Positions 1-9,414 are shown, numbered from the stretch's first letter. The stretch: 64,000 bases of DNA from Rhizobium sp. BK251 (GCF_004345245.1 NZ_SLUQ01000002.1:558001-622000); one strand, 5' to 3'. The notes: generated by a model not told the origin, from the letters alone. A program made the numbers and translations.

Positions 1-814
1 CGAGAAAGAGGAAGCCGAGCAGGATGGCGCTCGGCGGCACCAGCAGGGTGACGAGCGACGCATTGGTCGCGCCGGCGAGCGCCATGATGCGGAAGAAGAG
101 AATATAGGCAAAGGCTGTCGAGAGCAGCGCAAGGCCGAGGATGGCGAGGATCGGCCCGAGCGGCGGCATGGGAAGCGTCCATGGCCGGTCGACGAGAAGC
201 GAGACCGGCAGCATCACGAGCGACGAGGCGGTGAGCTGGCCGGCTGCGATGACTGGCGCGGGCGTTCCCTTGAAGCGCTTGGCATAGGTCGCGGCAAAGC
301 CGTAGGAGACGGCGGCCAGCACGGGCAGAAGCAGTGCCCAGAGCGGAACTTCGCCCGGGGTTATTGCGCTCGGCCCGATCAGGACTGCCGTGCCTGCCAG
401 TCCGACAAGACAGCCCGCGATCTTGGCGGAGGAGAGCTTCTCGTCATCCGTGAAGTGGTTGGTGATCAGGACGGTCCACATCGGCGTCGTCGCGTTCAGG
501 ATTGCGGCGAGCCCGGCCCCCATCTGCTTCTGGCCGAAGAAGATCAGCGCGTGCGGAAGGGCGTTGTTTATCAGACCCAGCACTAGGAATTCGCGCCAGC
601 GTAGGCGCAGGGTGCCGACGATGTCGAAGCGCCCGCGGATATAGACGTGCAGAGCGACCGCTGCGAGCGACAGGCGCAGGAAGACGAGTGTGATCGGCGG
701 CACGTACTGCACCGCGACACGCGCGAAGAAGAAGGACCCGCCCCAGATCAGCCCGAGGAGCAGCAACAGCCCCCAGGCCAGCGCGCCCATGCCGGTTTCT
801 TGCCTTCCCCCCAT
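1..814 (-). CDS. DMT-superfamily (EamA) transporter, C-terminus cut by window edge
   Basis: The minus-strand frame is open from about 814 to base 1 and translates to a very hydrophobic protein of at least 271 residues. Hydrophobic segments alternate with short charged loops, and the early WGGSFFFARVAV stretch is typical of EamA-type drug/metabolite exporters, which have ten membrane helices in two repeats. The start at 814 has GGAGG five bases upstream. An in-frame ATG at 826 (with AAGAAG before it) and another at 790 are alternatives. The inner-membrane exporter family is secure, but the substrate cannot be told. It is divergent from the antiporter gene at 880. Confidence 0.85.
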   Translation of the reverse strand, partial: MGGRQETGMGALAWGLLLLLGLIWGGSFFFARVAVQYVPPITLVFLRLSLAAVALHVYIRGRFDIVGTLRLRWREFLVLGLINNALPHALIFFGQKQMGAGLAAILNATTPMWTVLITNHFTDDEKLSSAKIAGCLVGLAGTAVLIGPSAITPGEVPLWALLLPVLAAVSYGFAATYAKRFKGTPAPVIAAGQLTASSLVMLPVSLLVDRPWTLPMPPLGPILAILGLALLSTAFAYILFFRIMALAGATNASLVTLLVPPSAILLGFLFL

Positions 815-879
815 CGTCGCCTCCATGCTTTTCTTCTTGTCTTAGCGGCAGATTCGCCGATTGCCACCCGAATCCGCGC

Positions 880-2292
880 ATGCATCATGAAAGGCAGCGA
901 TTCGATTGGAAAGATGTGGTGCTGGACACACTCATGACAGGGTCGATCGAGGCCGCCGGGGACGCCAATGCTCTCGTGCCGATCGCGGTCGTGATCGCCG
1001 TCGCCGCAATCCTCGGGCTCGGTTTCCTGTGGTTGCGCCAGCCACCGCTCGTAGGCTTCATCCTGGCGGGCGTGGCTTTGGGGCCGACGGGCGCGGGGAT
1101 CGTCGCGAGCTCCGGCAATGTTTCCCTGCTCGCCGAGATGGGCGTGGTCGTGCTGCTCTTCTTCATCGGCATGGAGCTTTCGATCAAGGCCTTCGTCCTG
1201 TCGTTGCGCCAGGCCCTGCTCGTCATGTGCGGGCAATTACTGGCGTCCATGGCGCTTGCAATCATCATTGCACTCGTTGCCGGCGCTTCGTCGTCGGAGG
1301 CAATCATTCTCGGCTTCATCATCGGCATGTCCTCGACGGTCGTCGCGATGAAGATGCTCGAGGAGATGGATTCGCTGCGCGGCGAGGCGGGGCGCGTGGC
1401 GGTCGGCGTCCTCATTGCGCAAGACATTGCGGTGATCCCGATGTTGATCTTCGTCGCAAGCCTTGGCGGAGGGGAGGTCAATGCAGGCGCCGTTTTCGCC
1501 AAGGTCGTCGCCGCCGTTGCCCTGATGGGTGGGCTGATGGCCTGGCTCGGCCGTCGAGGCAAACTGAAGGTTCCCTTCGCGGAGAAGGTGGAGGACAAGG
1601 TCGAGATCCTGGCGCTGGGGTCGCTCGCCGTCTGCTTCGGCGCGGCGGCTGTCTCGGGCCTGGCCGGCCTGTCGCCGGTCTATGGCGCATTCCTGGCGGG
1701 TATTCTGGTCGGCAATTCGACATTGCGCAGCCGCGTCATTCCGGTCATCGAGCCGATCCAGAGCGTGCTACTCGTCGTGTTCTTCCTCTCGATCGGCCTG
1801 CTGATCGACCTGCGCTTCATCTGGGACCATCTGTGGGCCGTGCTCGCGGTCTCGCTGATGGTGCTTGCCGCAAAGACGGTGCTCAACATCTTCCTCCTGA
1901 GGAAGACGGGCTCGCCGCCGCAGACGGCGCTCGTGGCCGGCCTCTCCATGGCGCAGATCGGGGAGTTCTCATTCGTGCTGGCTGCCGCGGGCCTTTCCGT
2001 GGGTGGCCTCGGCTATGATCTCTATCGGCTTGCAATCGCCGTGACCGCCGTCTCGCTTCTTGGCTCGCCGATCTGGGTCGGCGTCATGCACCGGCTGGAC
2101 AATATGGCGAGCGAGGGGCTCCAGACCTACCGGCAGGCACTTGCCGTCGCCTACTCACACGAGATCCATGAAGTCAACCGTGGCCGTGACGCGATCGCCC
2201 GTATCCTCCACGGGATGCGGGTGCGCTACCGCGCGGTGCGGCTGGCAATCTATCATCGAAAGGCGGCGAGGCGGGATCGCCCCCGCCAATAG
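880..2292 (+). CDS. KefB/CPA2-type monovalent cation:proton antiporter
   Basis: This is a polytopic inner-membrane protein of up to 470 residues with a sodium/hydrogen exchanger domain over most of its length. It includes the GFILAGVALGPTG helix near the N-terminus and GLSPVYGAFLAGILVGNS in the middle, both typical of CPA2 exchangers. It probably swaps K+ or Na+ for protons. The last 70 residues are basic and soluble, and no nucleotide-binding TrkA-N (RCK) domain follows, so ligand gating of the classical KefB/KefC kind is not expected. No good Shine-Dalgarno lies before 880. The in-frame ATG at 934 (MTGSIEAAG) is an equally likely start. It converges on the MltB-like gene with a 4-bp gap. 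Confidence 0.87.
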   Translation: MHHERQRFDWKDVVLDTLMTGSIEAAGDANALVPIAVVIAVAAILGLGFLWLRQPPLVGFILAGVALGPTGAGIVASSGNVSLLAEMGVVVLLFFIGMELSIKAFVLSLRQALLVMCGQLLASMALAIIIALVAGASSSEAIILGFIIGMSSTVVAMKMLEEMDSLRGEAGRVAVGVLIAQDIAVIPMLIFVASLGGGEVNAGAVFAKVVAAVALMGGLMAWLGRRGKLKVPFAEKVEDKVEILALGSLAVCFGAAAVSGLAGLSPVYGAFLAGILVGNSTLRSRVIPVIEPIQSVLLVVFFLSIGLLIDLRFIWDHLWAVLAVSLMVLAAKTVLNIFLLRKTGSPPQTALVAGLSMAQIGEFSFVLAAAGLSVGGLGYDLYRLAIAVTAVSLLGSPIWVGVMHRLDNMASEGLQTYRQALAVAYSHEIHEVNRGRDAIARILHGMRVRYRAVRLAIYHRKAARRDRPRQ

Positions 2293-2296
2293 CCGG

Positions 2297-3493
2297 CTAG
2301 AGAGCGCCCAGCAGCGAAGGCGTGGCCCAGCCGTCGGCCGGCATGCCGAGGCGCTGCTGCTCCTTCTGGATCGCAACACGCGTACCGGAACCGAGGATGC
2401 CATCGATTTCGCCGACGTCGTGGCCGAGCGACTGAAGCTTGGTCTGCAGCGCCTTCATGTCGTCATTCGCCAGTCCCTGCTCGGGAGTACCCTTGAGATA
2501 GGGCGGGGCGCCGGAAAGCCGCGTACCGAAATAGGCGGCAGAGGTCGTGTAGATGAAGGACTTGTTCCATTCCAGATAGATCTGGAAATTGGGATAGGCG
2601 ATGAAGGCCGCTCCCATGCGGCCCTGCGGCAGGATGAGCGAGCCCTGCAGCTCGGCGAAGCGCGTATCGCCGTCACGCGGCTTTACGCCAAGGGCAAACC
2701 AGTCGCCTGCCTTCATGTCGCTGCCAAGGCCGGATTTTTCCCAGGGCAGGGTCTCCGGCAGGGTAACTTCCTGCAGCCACGGCTCGCCGCGGCGGAAGCC
2801 GAGATGCTGGATGAACTTGGCTGCAGTCAGGATCGCGTCCGGGCTGCTCTGCTTCAGGCGCACGTGACCGTCACCGTCGCCGTCCACACCATAGGCGATG
2901 ATATCGCGAGGGAGCATCTGCACCTGGCCGATTTCACCGGCCCATGCGCCGGTGTTCGTCGCCGGGTCGAGGTCGCCGTGCTGCACCATCTCGATCAAGG
3001 CGATCAACTGCGGGCGGAAAAGCTCTGGGCGGCGGCAGTCGTGGGCGAGCGTCACCAGCGCATTGCGCGTGTTGAAATCGCCCTGGACCGCGCCGAAGTC
3101 GGTCTCCATTGCCCAGAAGGCGGTAATCACGCCCGGCGGTACGCCATAATCCTGCTCTGCCTTGGCGAAGACATCCGCATACTGGTCCATCTTTTTGCGG
3201 CCGATATCGAGGCGCGCCTGGCTGACGGTCCGCTGCGAGAATTCGAGGAAGGTCTGCTTGAAGACGCCCTGCGCGCGGTCGCGGCTCAGCACCTTGGGAT
3301 CGATCTGCGCACCGGCAAGCGCCCTGTCGGCGGCCTCGGCCGGGACGCCGGCAGCAATCGCCTCCTGCTTCACGCCATCGAGAAATGCGGAGAGGTCACC
3401 GCCGCAGGCCGGCTGCTGCTGGGCCGCGGCACCGGTGGCGATCATGGAGGTGAAAACGAGAGCGAGTGCGGTGCAGCTGGCGGGCAGGCGCAT
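2297..3493 (-). CDS. MltB-family lytic murein transglycosylase
   Basis: The protein has 398 residues: a cleavable signal peptide (about 1-24, ending GAAAQ), an SLT_2/MltB catalytic domain (about 30-320) and a C-terminal peptidoglycan-binding type 1 domain (about 335-398, with LGHDVGEIDGILGSGTRVAI). The likely catalytic acid is Glu130 in AFWAMETDFG. Such enzymes cleave the MurNAc-GlcNAc bond to give 1,6-anhydroMurNAc ends during wall turnover. No lipobox is visible, so it is probably soluble in the periplasm, unlike E. coli MltB. It is followed on the same strand by a GH25 muramidase. Confidence 0.92.
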   Translation of the reverse strand: MRLPASCTALALVFTSMIATGAAAQQQPACGGDLSAFLDGVKQEAIAAGVPAEAADRALAGAQIDPKVLSRDRAQGVFKQTFLEFSQRTVSQARLDIGRKKMDQYADVFAKAEQDYGVPPGVITAFWAMETDFGAVQGDFNTRNALVTLAHDCRRPELFRPQLIALIEMVQHGDLDPATNTGAWAGEIGQVQMLPRDIIAYGVDGDGDGHVRLKQSSPDAILTAAKFIQHLGFRRGEPWLQEVTLPETLPWEKSGLGSDMKAGDWFALGVKPRDGDTRFAELQGSLILPQGRMGAAFIAYPNFQIYLEWNKSFIYTTSAAYFGTRLSGAPPYLKGTPEQGLANDDMKALQTKLQSLGHDVGEIDGILGSGTRVAIQKEQQRLGMPADGWATPSLLGAL

Positions 3494-3606
3494 TGGGTGG
3501 TCCCTTGATTGGTGAATTACTTCGCTTTCACAGAAGATTGTGACCGAAGCAAGAAAATCCGGCGGAGGTTAACGCATCATCCGAGAAAGTGGAGTCGGTT
3601 TTCGGG

Positions 3607-4557
3607 TCAGCTGCGATCGGCCGGGGGCAGGTCGGCAGGCGGCACCGCGCCCAGCGACACCGGGGGAGAGACCGGCGGATTGACCGGCATCATGGCAGCG
3701 GGCGCGATCGCGGGCGGGGTCACGGCCTCCGGCGTCGGAGCCTGCTGGACGGCGATCTGGGGTGCGGCGGCGGCACTGGGCCTGGAAACGGACGCGACCC
3801 AGTTTTGCCAGTTCTTGGCGTTGCCGGCAAAGACATTGATGTCCGCCGGGCCCTTGATCCCCGGGATAACGCCCGTCGAGGTGTATTGCCAGAAGGCCCA
3901 GCGGCGGTCGGTATAGGTCACCTGTGGATGCTTGGCGACCGAGCGGACCCAGAAGTGGTAGTTCTGGAAATAGCCGGCCAGGTTGTCGCGGTGGAAATCA
4001 ACCGAGGTGTAGATGATCGGGCGCTTGCCGTAATAGGCCTCCAGGCGGTCCATGAAACGCTGCATGGCGGCGCGCACCGTCACCGGGTCGGGACGGAAGC
4101 GGCAGGTTTTCGATTCGCCGTTCCACTCGACGTCGAGCACCGGCGGCAGACGCATCGACTCCCGCGGCACATTGCGGATGAACCAGTCGGCCTGCTCGTC
4201 TGCCGAGGAGCAGAAATAGTAGAAATGGTAGGGGGCATGGGGGATGCCGACCGCGCGGGCGCGCTGCCAGTATTCGTTGAAGCGGTTATCGACGCGGTCC
4301 TTGCCTTCGGTCGCCTTGATGAAGGCGAAGGAAACGCCGGAGGCTTTCACCTTCTCCCATTGGATATCGCCCTGCCACTTGGACACGTCGATGCCGTGAA
4401 CGGCATGTCTCTGTGGGTGGTTGGCCCCGAAATCCTGCGGATCGGTGTCCTTGAACTTGGGCTTTACCGATGCGGTTTCCAGGAAATCATATCCAGATGA
4501 CGTGCAGCCACCTAGCATCATAACCAACGGCAGAACGCAGAACAAAAGCCGGCGCAT
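3607..4557 (-). CDS. GH25 (lysozyme-type muramidase) lipoprotein
   Basis: The 316-residue product starts with a lipoprotein signal (MRRLLFCVLPLVMMLGGC, lipid-accepting Cys18). It continues with a glycoside hydrolase 25 domain: GIDVSKWQGDI near residue 55, then IKATEG, and LDVEWNG holding the acidic catalytic pair. The last 70 residues are a Pro/Ala-rich tail without a recognised domain. GH25 enzymes cut beta-1,4 bonds between MurNAc and GlcNAc. The frame stays open upstream to 4653, but the lipobox fixes the start at 4557. Its position next to the MltB gene suggests wall remodelling. It is unusual in that GH25 is more familiar from phages and Gram-positives. Confidence 0.88.
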   Translation of the reverse strand: MRRLLFCVLPLVMMLGGCTSSGYDFLETASVKPKFKDTDPQDFGANHPQRHAVHGIDVSKWQGDIQWEKVKASGVSFAFIKATEGKDRVDNRFNEYWQRARAVGIPHAPYHFYYFCSSADEQADWFIRNVPRESMRLPPVLDVEWNGESKTCRFRPDPVTVRAAMQRFMDRLEAYYGKRPIIYTSVDFHRDNLAGYFQNYHFWVRSVAKHPQVTYTDRRWAFWQYTSTGVIPGIKGPADINVFAGNAKNWQNWVASVSRPSAAAAPQIAVQQAPTPEAVTPPAIAPAAMMPVNPPVSPPVSLGAVPPADLPPADRS

Positions 4558-4626
4558 GGATGTCCCATATCGAAGCGATTGACGTCTGTTCCCCACAGGA
4601 TAGCTTTCGTGAGATGGCGACCCGGC

Positions 4627-4646
4627 AAGGGAGGAGAACCTCCCTT
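4627..4646 (-). terminator. Hairpin between btaB and the GH25 gene
   Basis: A perfect 8-bp stem (AAGGGAGG / CCTCCCTT) closes a 4-base loop, downstream of btaB on the minus strand. No T-run follows, so it may be an inefficient terminator or an mRNA 3'-end stabiliser. Confidence 0.35.
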
Positions 4647-4689
4647 TCACCATATCAACGTAAAAAATCCGTTAGTTTCAAGCGAAATA

Positions 4690-5361
4690 TTAGCTGCGCG
4701 TGATAATACATGCCCGCCAGGCATAGCCGCCGCCGATGGATTCGAAGGTCAGATCGGCATTCCGTGCCTTCGCCCGCTCTTCGAGAAATTCGCGCAAATC
4801 GGCGCGGGGAGTGACGTGAAAGCGCCTGAGCCATCCCCCGAGGAGGTTCCTGAAAGCGGCTGGCAAACGCTCCTGCTGACCGAAATCGACGATGTGCAGC
4901 GAGCCACCGGGTCGAAGGGAAGCCAGCGAAGCATCGACCGCGCCCTGCCAGTTCGGGATCATCGAAAGTGCGTAGGAAATAAGGACGCGCTCGAAGCCGT
5001 CCACGCCGAATTCGCGCGAATTGAAGTTCGTCGCGTCGGCGACGCGGAATTCCGGTACGGGGATCACGTAACGGAATGTCGCTTTTGCCGAAATCAGCAT
5101 TTCCTGCGAGATATCAAGACCGTAAAGGCGTGCCTTCGGGTAGCGACGATAGGCGAGGAACAGGTTCCGGCCCGTGCCGCAGCCCACCTCGAGAAGCGCT
5201 CCGCCATCCGGCACATCGAGCTTGCTGATAGTCCGGTCGCGGCCGAGCAGGTAGTACTTGCGCGTGATGTCGTAGATATGCCGCTGGTAGCGGTACATCC
5301 GGTCCATCAGGCCGGCGTGACCGTCCGTGGTCGCCTGCGTGGCTGCGTCCACCCGGCTCAC
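4690..5361 (-). CDS. btaB: Diacylglyceryl-homoserine N-methyltransferase BtaB
   Basis: The 223-residue class I SAM-dependent methyltransferase has the SAM-binding loop LEVGCGTGRN (57-66) and a conserved post-loop motif YGLDIS. With BtaA it makes the betaine lipid DGTS. BtaB adds three methyl groups to the homoserine amine of diacylglyceryl-homoserine, using SAM, at the inner membrane. The identification rests on its overlap with btaA (4 bp, 5358-5361), its size and its fold. In rhizobia this lipid replaces phospholipids under phosphate starvation. Translational coupling to btaA is likely. Confidence 0.93.
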   Translation of the reverse strand: MSRVDAATQATTDGHAGLMDRMYRYQRHIYDITRKYYLLGRDRTISKLDVPDGGALLEVGCGTGRNLFLAYRRYPKARLYGLDISQEMLISAKATFRYVIPVPEFRVADATNFNSREFGVDGFERVLISYALSMIPNWQGAVDASLASLRPGGSLHIVDFGQQERLPAAFRNLLGGWLRRFHVTPRADLREFLEERAKARNADLTFESIGGGYAWRACIITRS

Positions 5362-6605
5362 GCCTTCTTCCCGTAGATGTGGAAGGCGCCATAGATCGCA
5401 GAGCGGTCCTGAACGGTGAGCTCATTGGAACGCTCGCCGAAATAGACCCACTGCTCGCGAATAGCCGGCGAGAGCCGATCCTCGATGACGCTCTTCTCTG
5501 CCGCCGTGCGGAAAATGACGCGTGCACCCTCGCGCGCGGTGCGGGTGATCTCGGCCCAGAGATCGTTCATCTGCTCGTCCGTCATCCAGTCCTGTGCATC
5601 GAGCAGGACGTAGCGGTCCATGGAGGAGGCGGACTTGCCGGCGAGCAACTCGGTAAAGTTAGCGTGGTGTACCTGGACGCGGTCGACGTTTGCCCGGATC
5701 GTCAGGTAGTGCTCCGGCTTGAGATAGGTCGGCAACGGACCCTCTTCCGCCATCGGGTAGCGGCGCGCAAAGGCCTGCCAGGCAAAATAGTTCTCCCGCA
5801 TCGGGAAATGGCAGGCGAGCTTTTCGAGGCGGTGCTTGAGGACCGGCGCGATCGAGTCGCCGCCGGCCAGGCTCGCGAGCTCGTCATATTGCTGCGGAGG
5901 AATGCCGAGGCCGAAGAGCGAGCTCTTGCGTCCGGTGATCCAGCGAACGACCGGCTTTTCGAAGAGCGGGGCGACCTTCGCATCGAAGAACTGTCGCTGC
6001 TCGCGGATGGACTGGGCGCGTGTCATCTCGCGCAGGTCGACGCCGTGGAGGCGGGCGAGAAGGTGGGCAGCACCGATGAAACGGCCGAGAAGACCCGTCT
6101 CATACAGATTCCGATTGAAGACGCTGATGCGGCGGCGTCCAAGATAGTCACGACCATTCCAATAGGCAGCCGTTGCCTCATCGAGATGGGGCCGGAGGAA
6201 CTGGTCGAAGGAACGGCTGTTGCCGGGCAGGCGGGGCGTCGCCAGGAACCGCACGAGCTCCGCATGGGTCGGGAGACGGCGATAGGCAGCGAGCTTCAGC
6301 CGGTTCAGCGCGATATGATGCGGGTTGAGGTCCACGACATCGATCGATGCCGGGCCTTGCGACAGGTAGGCCAGCATGTTGCAGCCGCCGGAGCCGATCG
6401 TGACGATGCGATGATGAGGCTGGAGCTCCATCGCCTGCATGTCGACATCCGGATCTTCCCAGATCTGGGGATAGACGAGGCCGGAGAAGAGCAGGCCGAA
6501 CAGCCGCTCGGACAGACCGTCCTTGGAGAGAGCCTTGTGGCGGAGGAGGGCGTCCTTGAGTTTCCGGTTCTTGCGGAAGCCGGCATCCCTTGCAATGTCC
6601 GTCAT
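5358..6605 (-). CDS. btaA: S-adenosylmethionine:diacylglycerol 3-amino-3-carboxypropyltransferase BtaA
   Basis: The 415-residue protein is recognisable as BtaA from LVYPQIWEDP near the N-terminus and the SAM-binding loop TIGSGGCNMLAYL (69-81) followed by VDLNPHH. BtaA moves the 3-amino-3-carboxypropyl group of SAM onto diacylglycerol, the committed step of DGTS synthesis. It is the first gene of a two-gene operon with btaB. A PHO-box-like element and a -10-like hexamer lie 40-70 bp upstream, fitting induction by phosphate limitation. The start at 6605 has only a weak Shine-Dalgarno (GAGTGACAG). Confidence 0.95.
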   Translation of the reverse strand: MTDIARDAGFRKNRKLKDALLRHKALSKDGLSERLFGLLFSGLVYPQIWEDPDVDMQAMELQPHHRIVTIGSGGCNMLAYLSQGPASIDVVDLNPHHIALNRLKLAAYRRLPTHAELVRFLATPRLPGNSRSFDQFLRPHLDEATAAYWNGRDYLGRRRISVFNRNLYETGLLGRFIGAAHLLARLHGVDLREMTRAQSIREQRQFFDAKVAPLFEKPVVRWITGRKSSLFGLGIPPQQYDELASLAGGDSIAPVLKHRLEKLACHFPMRENYFAWQAFARRYPMAEEGPLPTYLKPEHYLTIRANVDRVQVHHANFTELLAGKSASSMDRYVLLDAQDWMTDEQMNDLWAEITRTAREGARVIFRTAAEKSVIEDRLSPAIREQWVYFGERSNELTVQDRSAIYGAFHIYGKKA

Positions 6606-6642
6606 CTGAGTCTGTCACTCACCGTTTTTTAACGTTCAGCGC

Positions 6643-6675
6643 GTGTAGCGCGCCACTGCTACAGTTTAATGACGT
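6643..6675 (-). promoter_or_regulatory. Candidate PHO box and -10 of btaAB
   Basis: Read on the minus strand, 6675-6658 is ACGTCAT-TAAA-CTGTAGC, two 7-mers 4 bp apart that match the CTGTCAT repeat pattern at 5/7 and 4/7. A CTACAC hexamer (6648-6643) follows about 10 bp later, the usual distance between a PhoB site and its -10. The match is moderate and rests on the known phosphate control of btaAB in rhizobia. Confidence 0.4.
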
Positions 6676-6832
6676 GGGCTGTTGGCAACCGGAGGGCGCC
6701 TGCGGACGCACTTTGCGCGTCATCCATCGCCGCTTCTCGAAAAATTGAGCGGAAACAGGCGGATTGGTTATTTTGTGGAGCTTCCGTGTGACAGCGTTTA
6801 CTGCTTCATTCCGGGCGGTGGAGGGTTCGGGC

Positions 6833-8212
6833 ATGAGGCTGATCGTCAAGCTGGCCAAGGGGCTCGCGGCTGCAGTCGTCGTCGCGGTTGCGGGCGGCTT
6901 GGCATGGCTAGCGGTCTTTCCTCCGGAGTTGCTGCGGATCGGCGACGGCTATGCTGCGAAGATCGTCTGCTCGAACGTCTTCATCGCGGGGCGCGACGCG
7001 CAGAAGGTGCTTGGCGAAGATGTCCAGGCGCCCGGCAATCCGTTGCTGAGGCTTATCCGGGTATCGGTCGACAGGGATCAGGGAACCGTCACGGCGCGGG
7101 TCCTCGGCCTGTTTGCTCCGGGTTACGCTCTTTACCGCGGCGAGCTCGGCTGCGTTTCGGTTCCCGATGGTGATCTGACGGCAGCCCGCAACGCGGCGCC
7201 CGCACCGGATGCGACGAAGGCGGTCGCCGGCGAGGAACCATGGCCCGAGGGTGACCGCGTCGAACTCGACCGGCAAGGCCGTATTGCCGCGCTCGTTGCC
7301 GACCAGTCGCTTGCGGGGCCGGGGATGCGCGCCATCGTGGTTGTCCATGACGGGCGCATCATTGCCGAGAACTACGGGGAGGGCTTTTCTGCCGATACAC
7401 CGCTGCTCGGCTGGTCGATGACGAAGACGGTCAATGCGGCCGTCATCGGGCGGCTGATGCAGGAGGGCCGCATGTCCTTCGACGATGCCAATCTCCTGCC
7501 GCTATGGGAATGGGATGCCCGCGCGCGCATCCGCCTCAGCGACCTGCTCAGCATGGAGAGCGGGCTTGCCTTCAACGAGAACTACGGCACGGTCGCCGAC
7601 GTGACGCGCATGCTCTATCTGGAACCGGACATGGCCAGCCTTCCCGAAAACGCGCCGCTGGAAGCGCAGCCGGGCGCGCGTTTTCGATACTCGAGCGGCA
7701 CGGCGATCCTTCTCGCCCGGATATGGATGAACCGCCTCAAGGATGAGAGCACGGCGCTCGCCTATCCGCATGAGGCTCTGTTTGCTCCCCTCGGCATGAC
7801 GAGCGCCGTCCTGGAGGCTGACGAGAGGGGCACTTTCGTGGGCAGTTCCTACCTCTACGCGACTGCACGGGATTGGGCCCGCTTTGGCCTTTTCCTGCTG
7901 CAGGACGGGGTCTGGAACGGCAAGCGGCTTCTGCCGGAAGGATTTGTCGGTGCAATGCGCACGCCGACGCAGGCATCGAACGGACGCTTTACGCAGGTCC
8001 AGGCGTGGCTTGCAGGCCCCGGTGGCAGTTCAAGCGCGCAAACCGGCTTGCCGGAAGATACGTTCTGGCTTCAGGGGCATGACGGGCAGAGCGTGGCGAT
8101 CGTTCCGTCGGCTGGCCTTGTCGTCGTTCGCCTCGGCCTGACGCCGCTCCGGCAGGGCTATCGTCCGCAGGCGCTGCTGAAGGAGATCGTGGCGGCCGTC
8201 GCTGCCCCGTAG
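6833..8212 (+). CDS. Beta-lactamase-family serine hydrolase, membrane-anchored
   Basis: The 459-residue protein has an N-terminal membrane anchor or signal (about 4-30) and, from about residue 150, a class C beta-lactamase/penicillin-binding-like fold. The active-site tetrad is S195-M-T-K198 in GWSMTKTVN, and Y286-S-S is a candidate second motif. Relatives include esterases, D-aminopeptidases and 6-aminohexanoate-dimer hydrolases, so the substrate is open. The start at 6833 is chosen for GGAGGG seven bases upstream and for the signal-like N-terminus; the frame is open back to 6764. It is divergent from btaA and converges on the SLT lipoprotein gene with a 3-bp gap. Confidence 0.88.
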   Translation: MRLIVKLAKGLAAAVVVAVAGGLAWLAVFPPELLRIGDGYAAKIVCSNVFIAGRDAQKVLGEDVQAPGNPLLRLIRVSVDRDQGTVTARVLGLFAPGYALYRGELGCVSVPDGDLTAARNAAPAPDATKAVAGEEPWPEGDRVELDRQGRIAALVADQSLAGPGMRAIVVVHDGRIIAENYGEGFSADTPLLGWSMTKTVNAAVIGRLMQEGRMSFDDANLLPLWEWDARARIRLSDLLSMESGLAFNENYGTVADVTRMLYLEPDMASLPENAPLEAQPGARFRYSSGTAILLARIWMNRLKDESTALAYPHEALFAPLGMTSAVLEADERGTFVGSSYLYATARDWARFGLFLLQDGVWNGKRLLPEGFVGAMRTPTQASNGRFTQVQAWLAGPGGSSSAQTGLPEDTFWLQGHDGQSVAIVPSAGLVVVRLGLTPLRQGYRPQALLKEIVAAVAAP

Positions 8213-8215
8213 ACG

Positions 8216-9304
8216 TCAGTAGTTGCCGTTGGCTACGTCGTCCATGCCCTTGCGCTTGGCGTCGTAATAATAGCCGCGGGCGTAAAGGCGAACGGCGTCT
8301 TCTTCCTTGCTATCGGAAACGAGCCATGCGCCGCGCAGGTACTTGCCGGCATATTTGATGTTGGTCTCGGCGTCGAAGAGGCCGTTTGCAGGCCCGTCAT
8401 AGCCCATTGCCTTGGCCGTATTGTACTTGATCTGCATGAGGCCAAAGTAGCCGCGGCGATTGAAGGCCTTGGAATTGTAGCGGCTCTCGCGATGGACGAC
8501 GCGGTGAAGCAGCGACTCCGGCACACCGTAGATCTTCGAATACTTGGTTATCAGCCGCGTAACATAGCCCTTTTCGGCAGTCGGGGCAGAATCGTCATCC
8601 AGGTCGGGTACTTCCGTCGGCCCGGATTCGTCGAAGTTGAAATCGAGCGCCGGCGGGCCGTCCATGCCGGAAAGGGCGGCAAGCGCAGTGATCTGCGGCG
8701 AGGCGGCAAATGCCACTTCGGTAACCGGCGGATAGCCGTCGCTCTTCGGACGCGGCGTCGGAACCACCGACTGCATCGCCGTCATCTCGGGCGTCAGCGG
8801 GATCGCGCTGTAGGCATTGACCGGGGTCGCGAGCGGCGTCGGCTCGGCGCCAGGGCGATTGGGATTGGGAAGCGGGATCGCGACGGCGGCGAGCGTGGCG
8901 CCCGTCTGCTGGTCGATCGCGGCGAACGCGGTCTGTGCGGATGCCGTATTTTCCGTGGCCACGGGCACGGCAGCCATCATCGGCGCCGTCGGTGCGGCAG
9001 GCTGTTGACCCGGCACGGCTGGTGCCTCGACACCCGGCAACTGGCTCGTGGTCGTCTCAACGCCGGTAGCCGGCTGCGCAACCGTTGCTGCAGAAGTTGC
9101 AATCTGGGAGGGGGCGGCTTCGGTGGAAGCTATCGGATTTCCGGTGGCGTCCGTTGCAGGTGTCGGCGTGGAGGCAACGGCTGTCGTTGCCTTAAGATCG
9201 GCTTTCGAAGCTTGCTCGGCACTCTGGCATCCTGCGAGCAGGCCGCACAGAATCGCCCCCAAGGCAACGCCGCTTCTAAGGCGGGAAAAGCCGATTGCTA
9301 TCAT
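8216..9304 (-). CDS. SLT-domain lytic transglycosylase lipoprotein
   Basis: The 362-residue product has a lipoprotein signal ending LLAGC (Cys about 26). Next come about 200 residues of low-complexity Ala/Thr/Pro/Val-rich spacer, then a C-terminal SLT domain (about 250-360). The catalytic glutamate is Glu273 in HRESRYN, followed by GYFGLMQIKYNTAKAMGY and the YARGYYYD motif. It probably cleaves murein from the outer-membrane side. The long flexible spacer could let the enzyme reach the sacculus while lipid-anchored. The end of the domain, KGMDDVANGNY, is short compared with Slt70 types. Confidence 0.9.
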   Translation of the reverse strand: MIAIGFSRLRSGVALGAILCGLLAGCQSAEQASKADLKATTAVASTPTPATDATGNPIASTEAAPSQIATSAATVAQPATGVETTTSQLPGVEAPAVPGQQPAAPTAPMMAAVPVATENTASAQTAFAAIDQQTGATLAAVAIPLPNPNRPGAEPTPLATPVNAYSAIPLTPEMTAMQSVVPTPRPKSDGYPPVTEVAFAASPQITALAALSGMDGPPALDFNFDESGPTEVPDLDDDSAPTAEKGYVTRLITKYSKIYGVPESLLHRVVHRESRYNSKAFNRRGYFGLMQIKYNTAKAMGYDGPANGLFDAETNIKYAGKYLRGAWLVSDSKEEDAVRLYARGYYYDAKRKGMDDVANGNY

Positions 9305-9414
9305 TCTGCCACTTTCGAAAATTGCGCTGCCCTGCTGCGCAAATCCCCTTAAGGAACCTTAAGTCCTGGATTCCCAATTAACCTATTCGCCCCTATGCCG
9401 CAAGCTGTGGCGTT

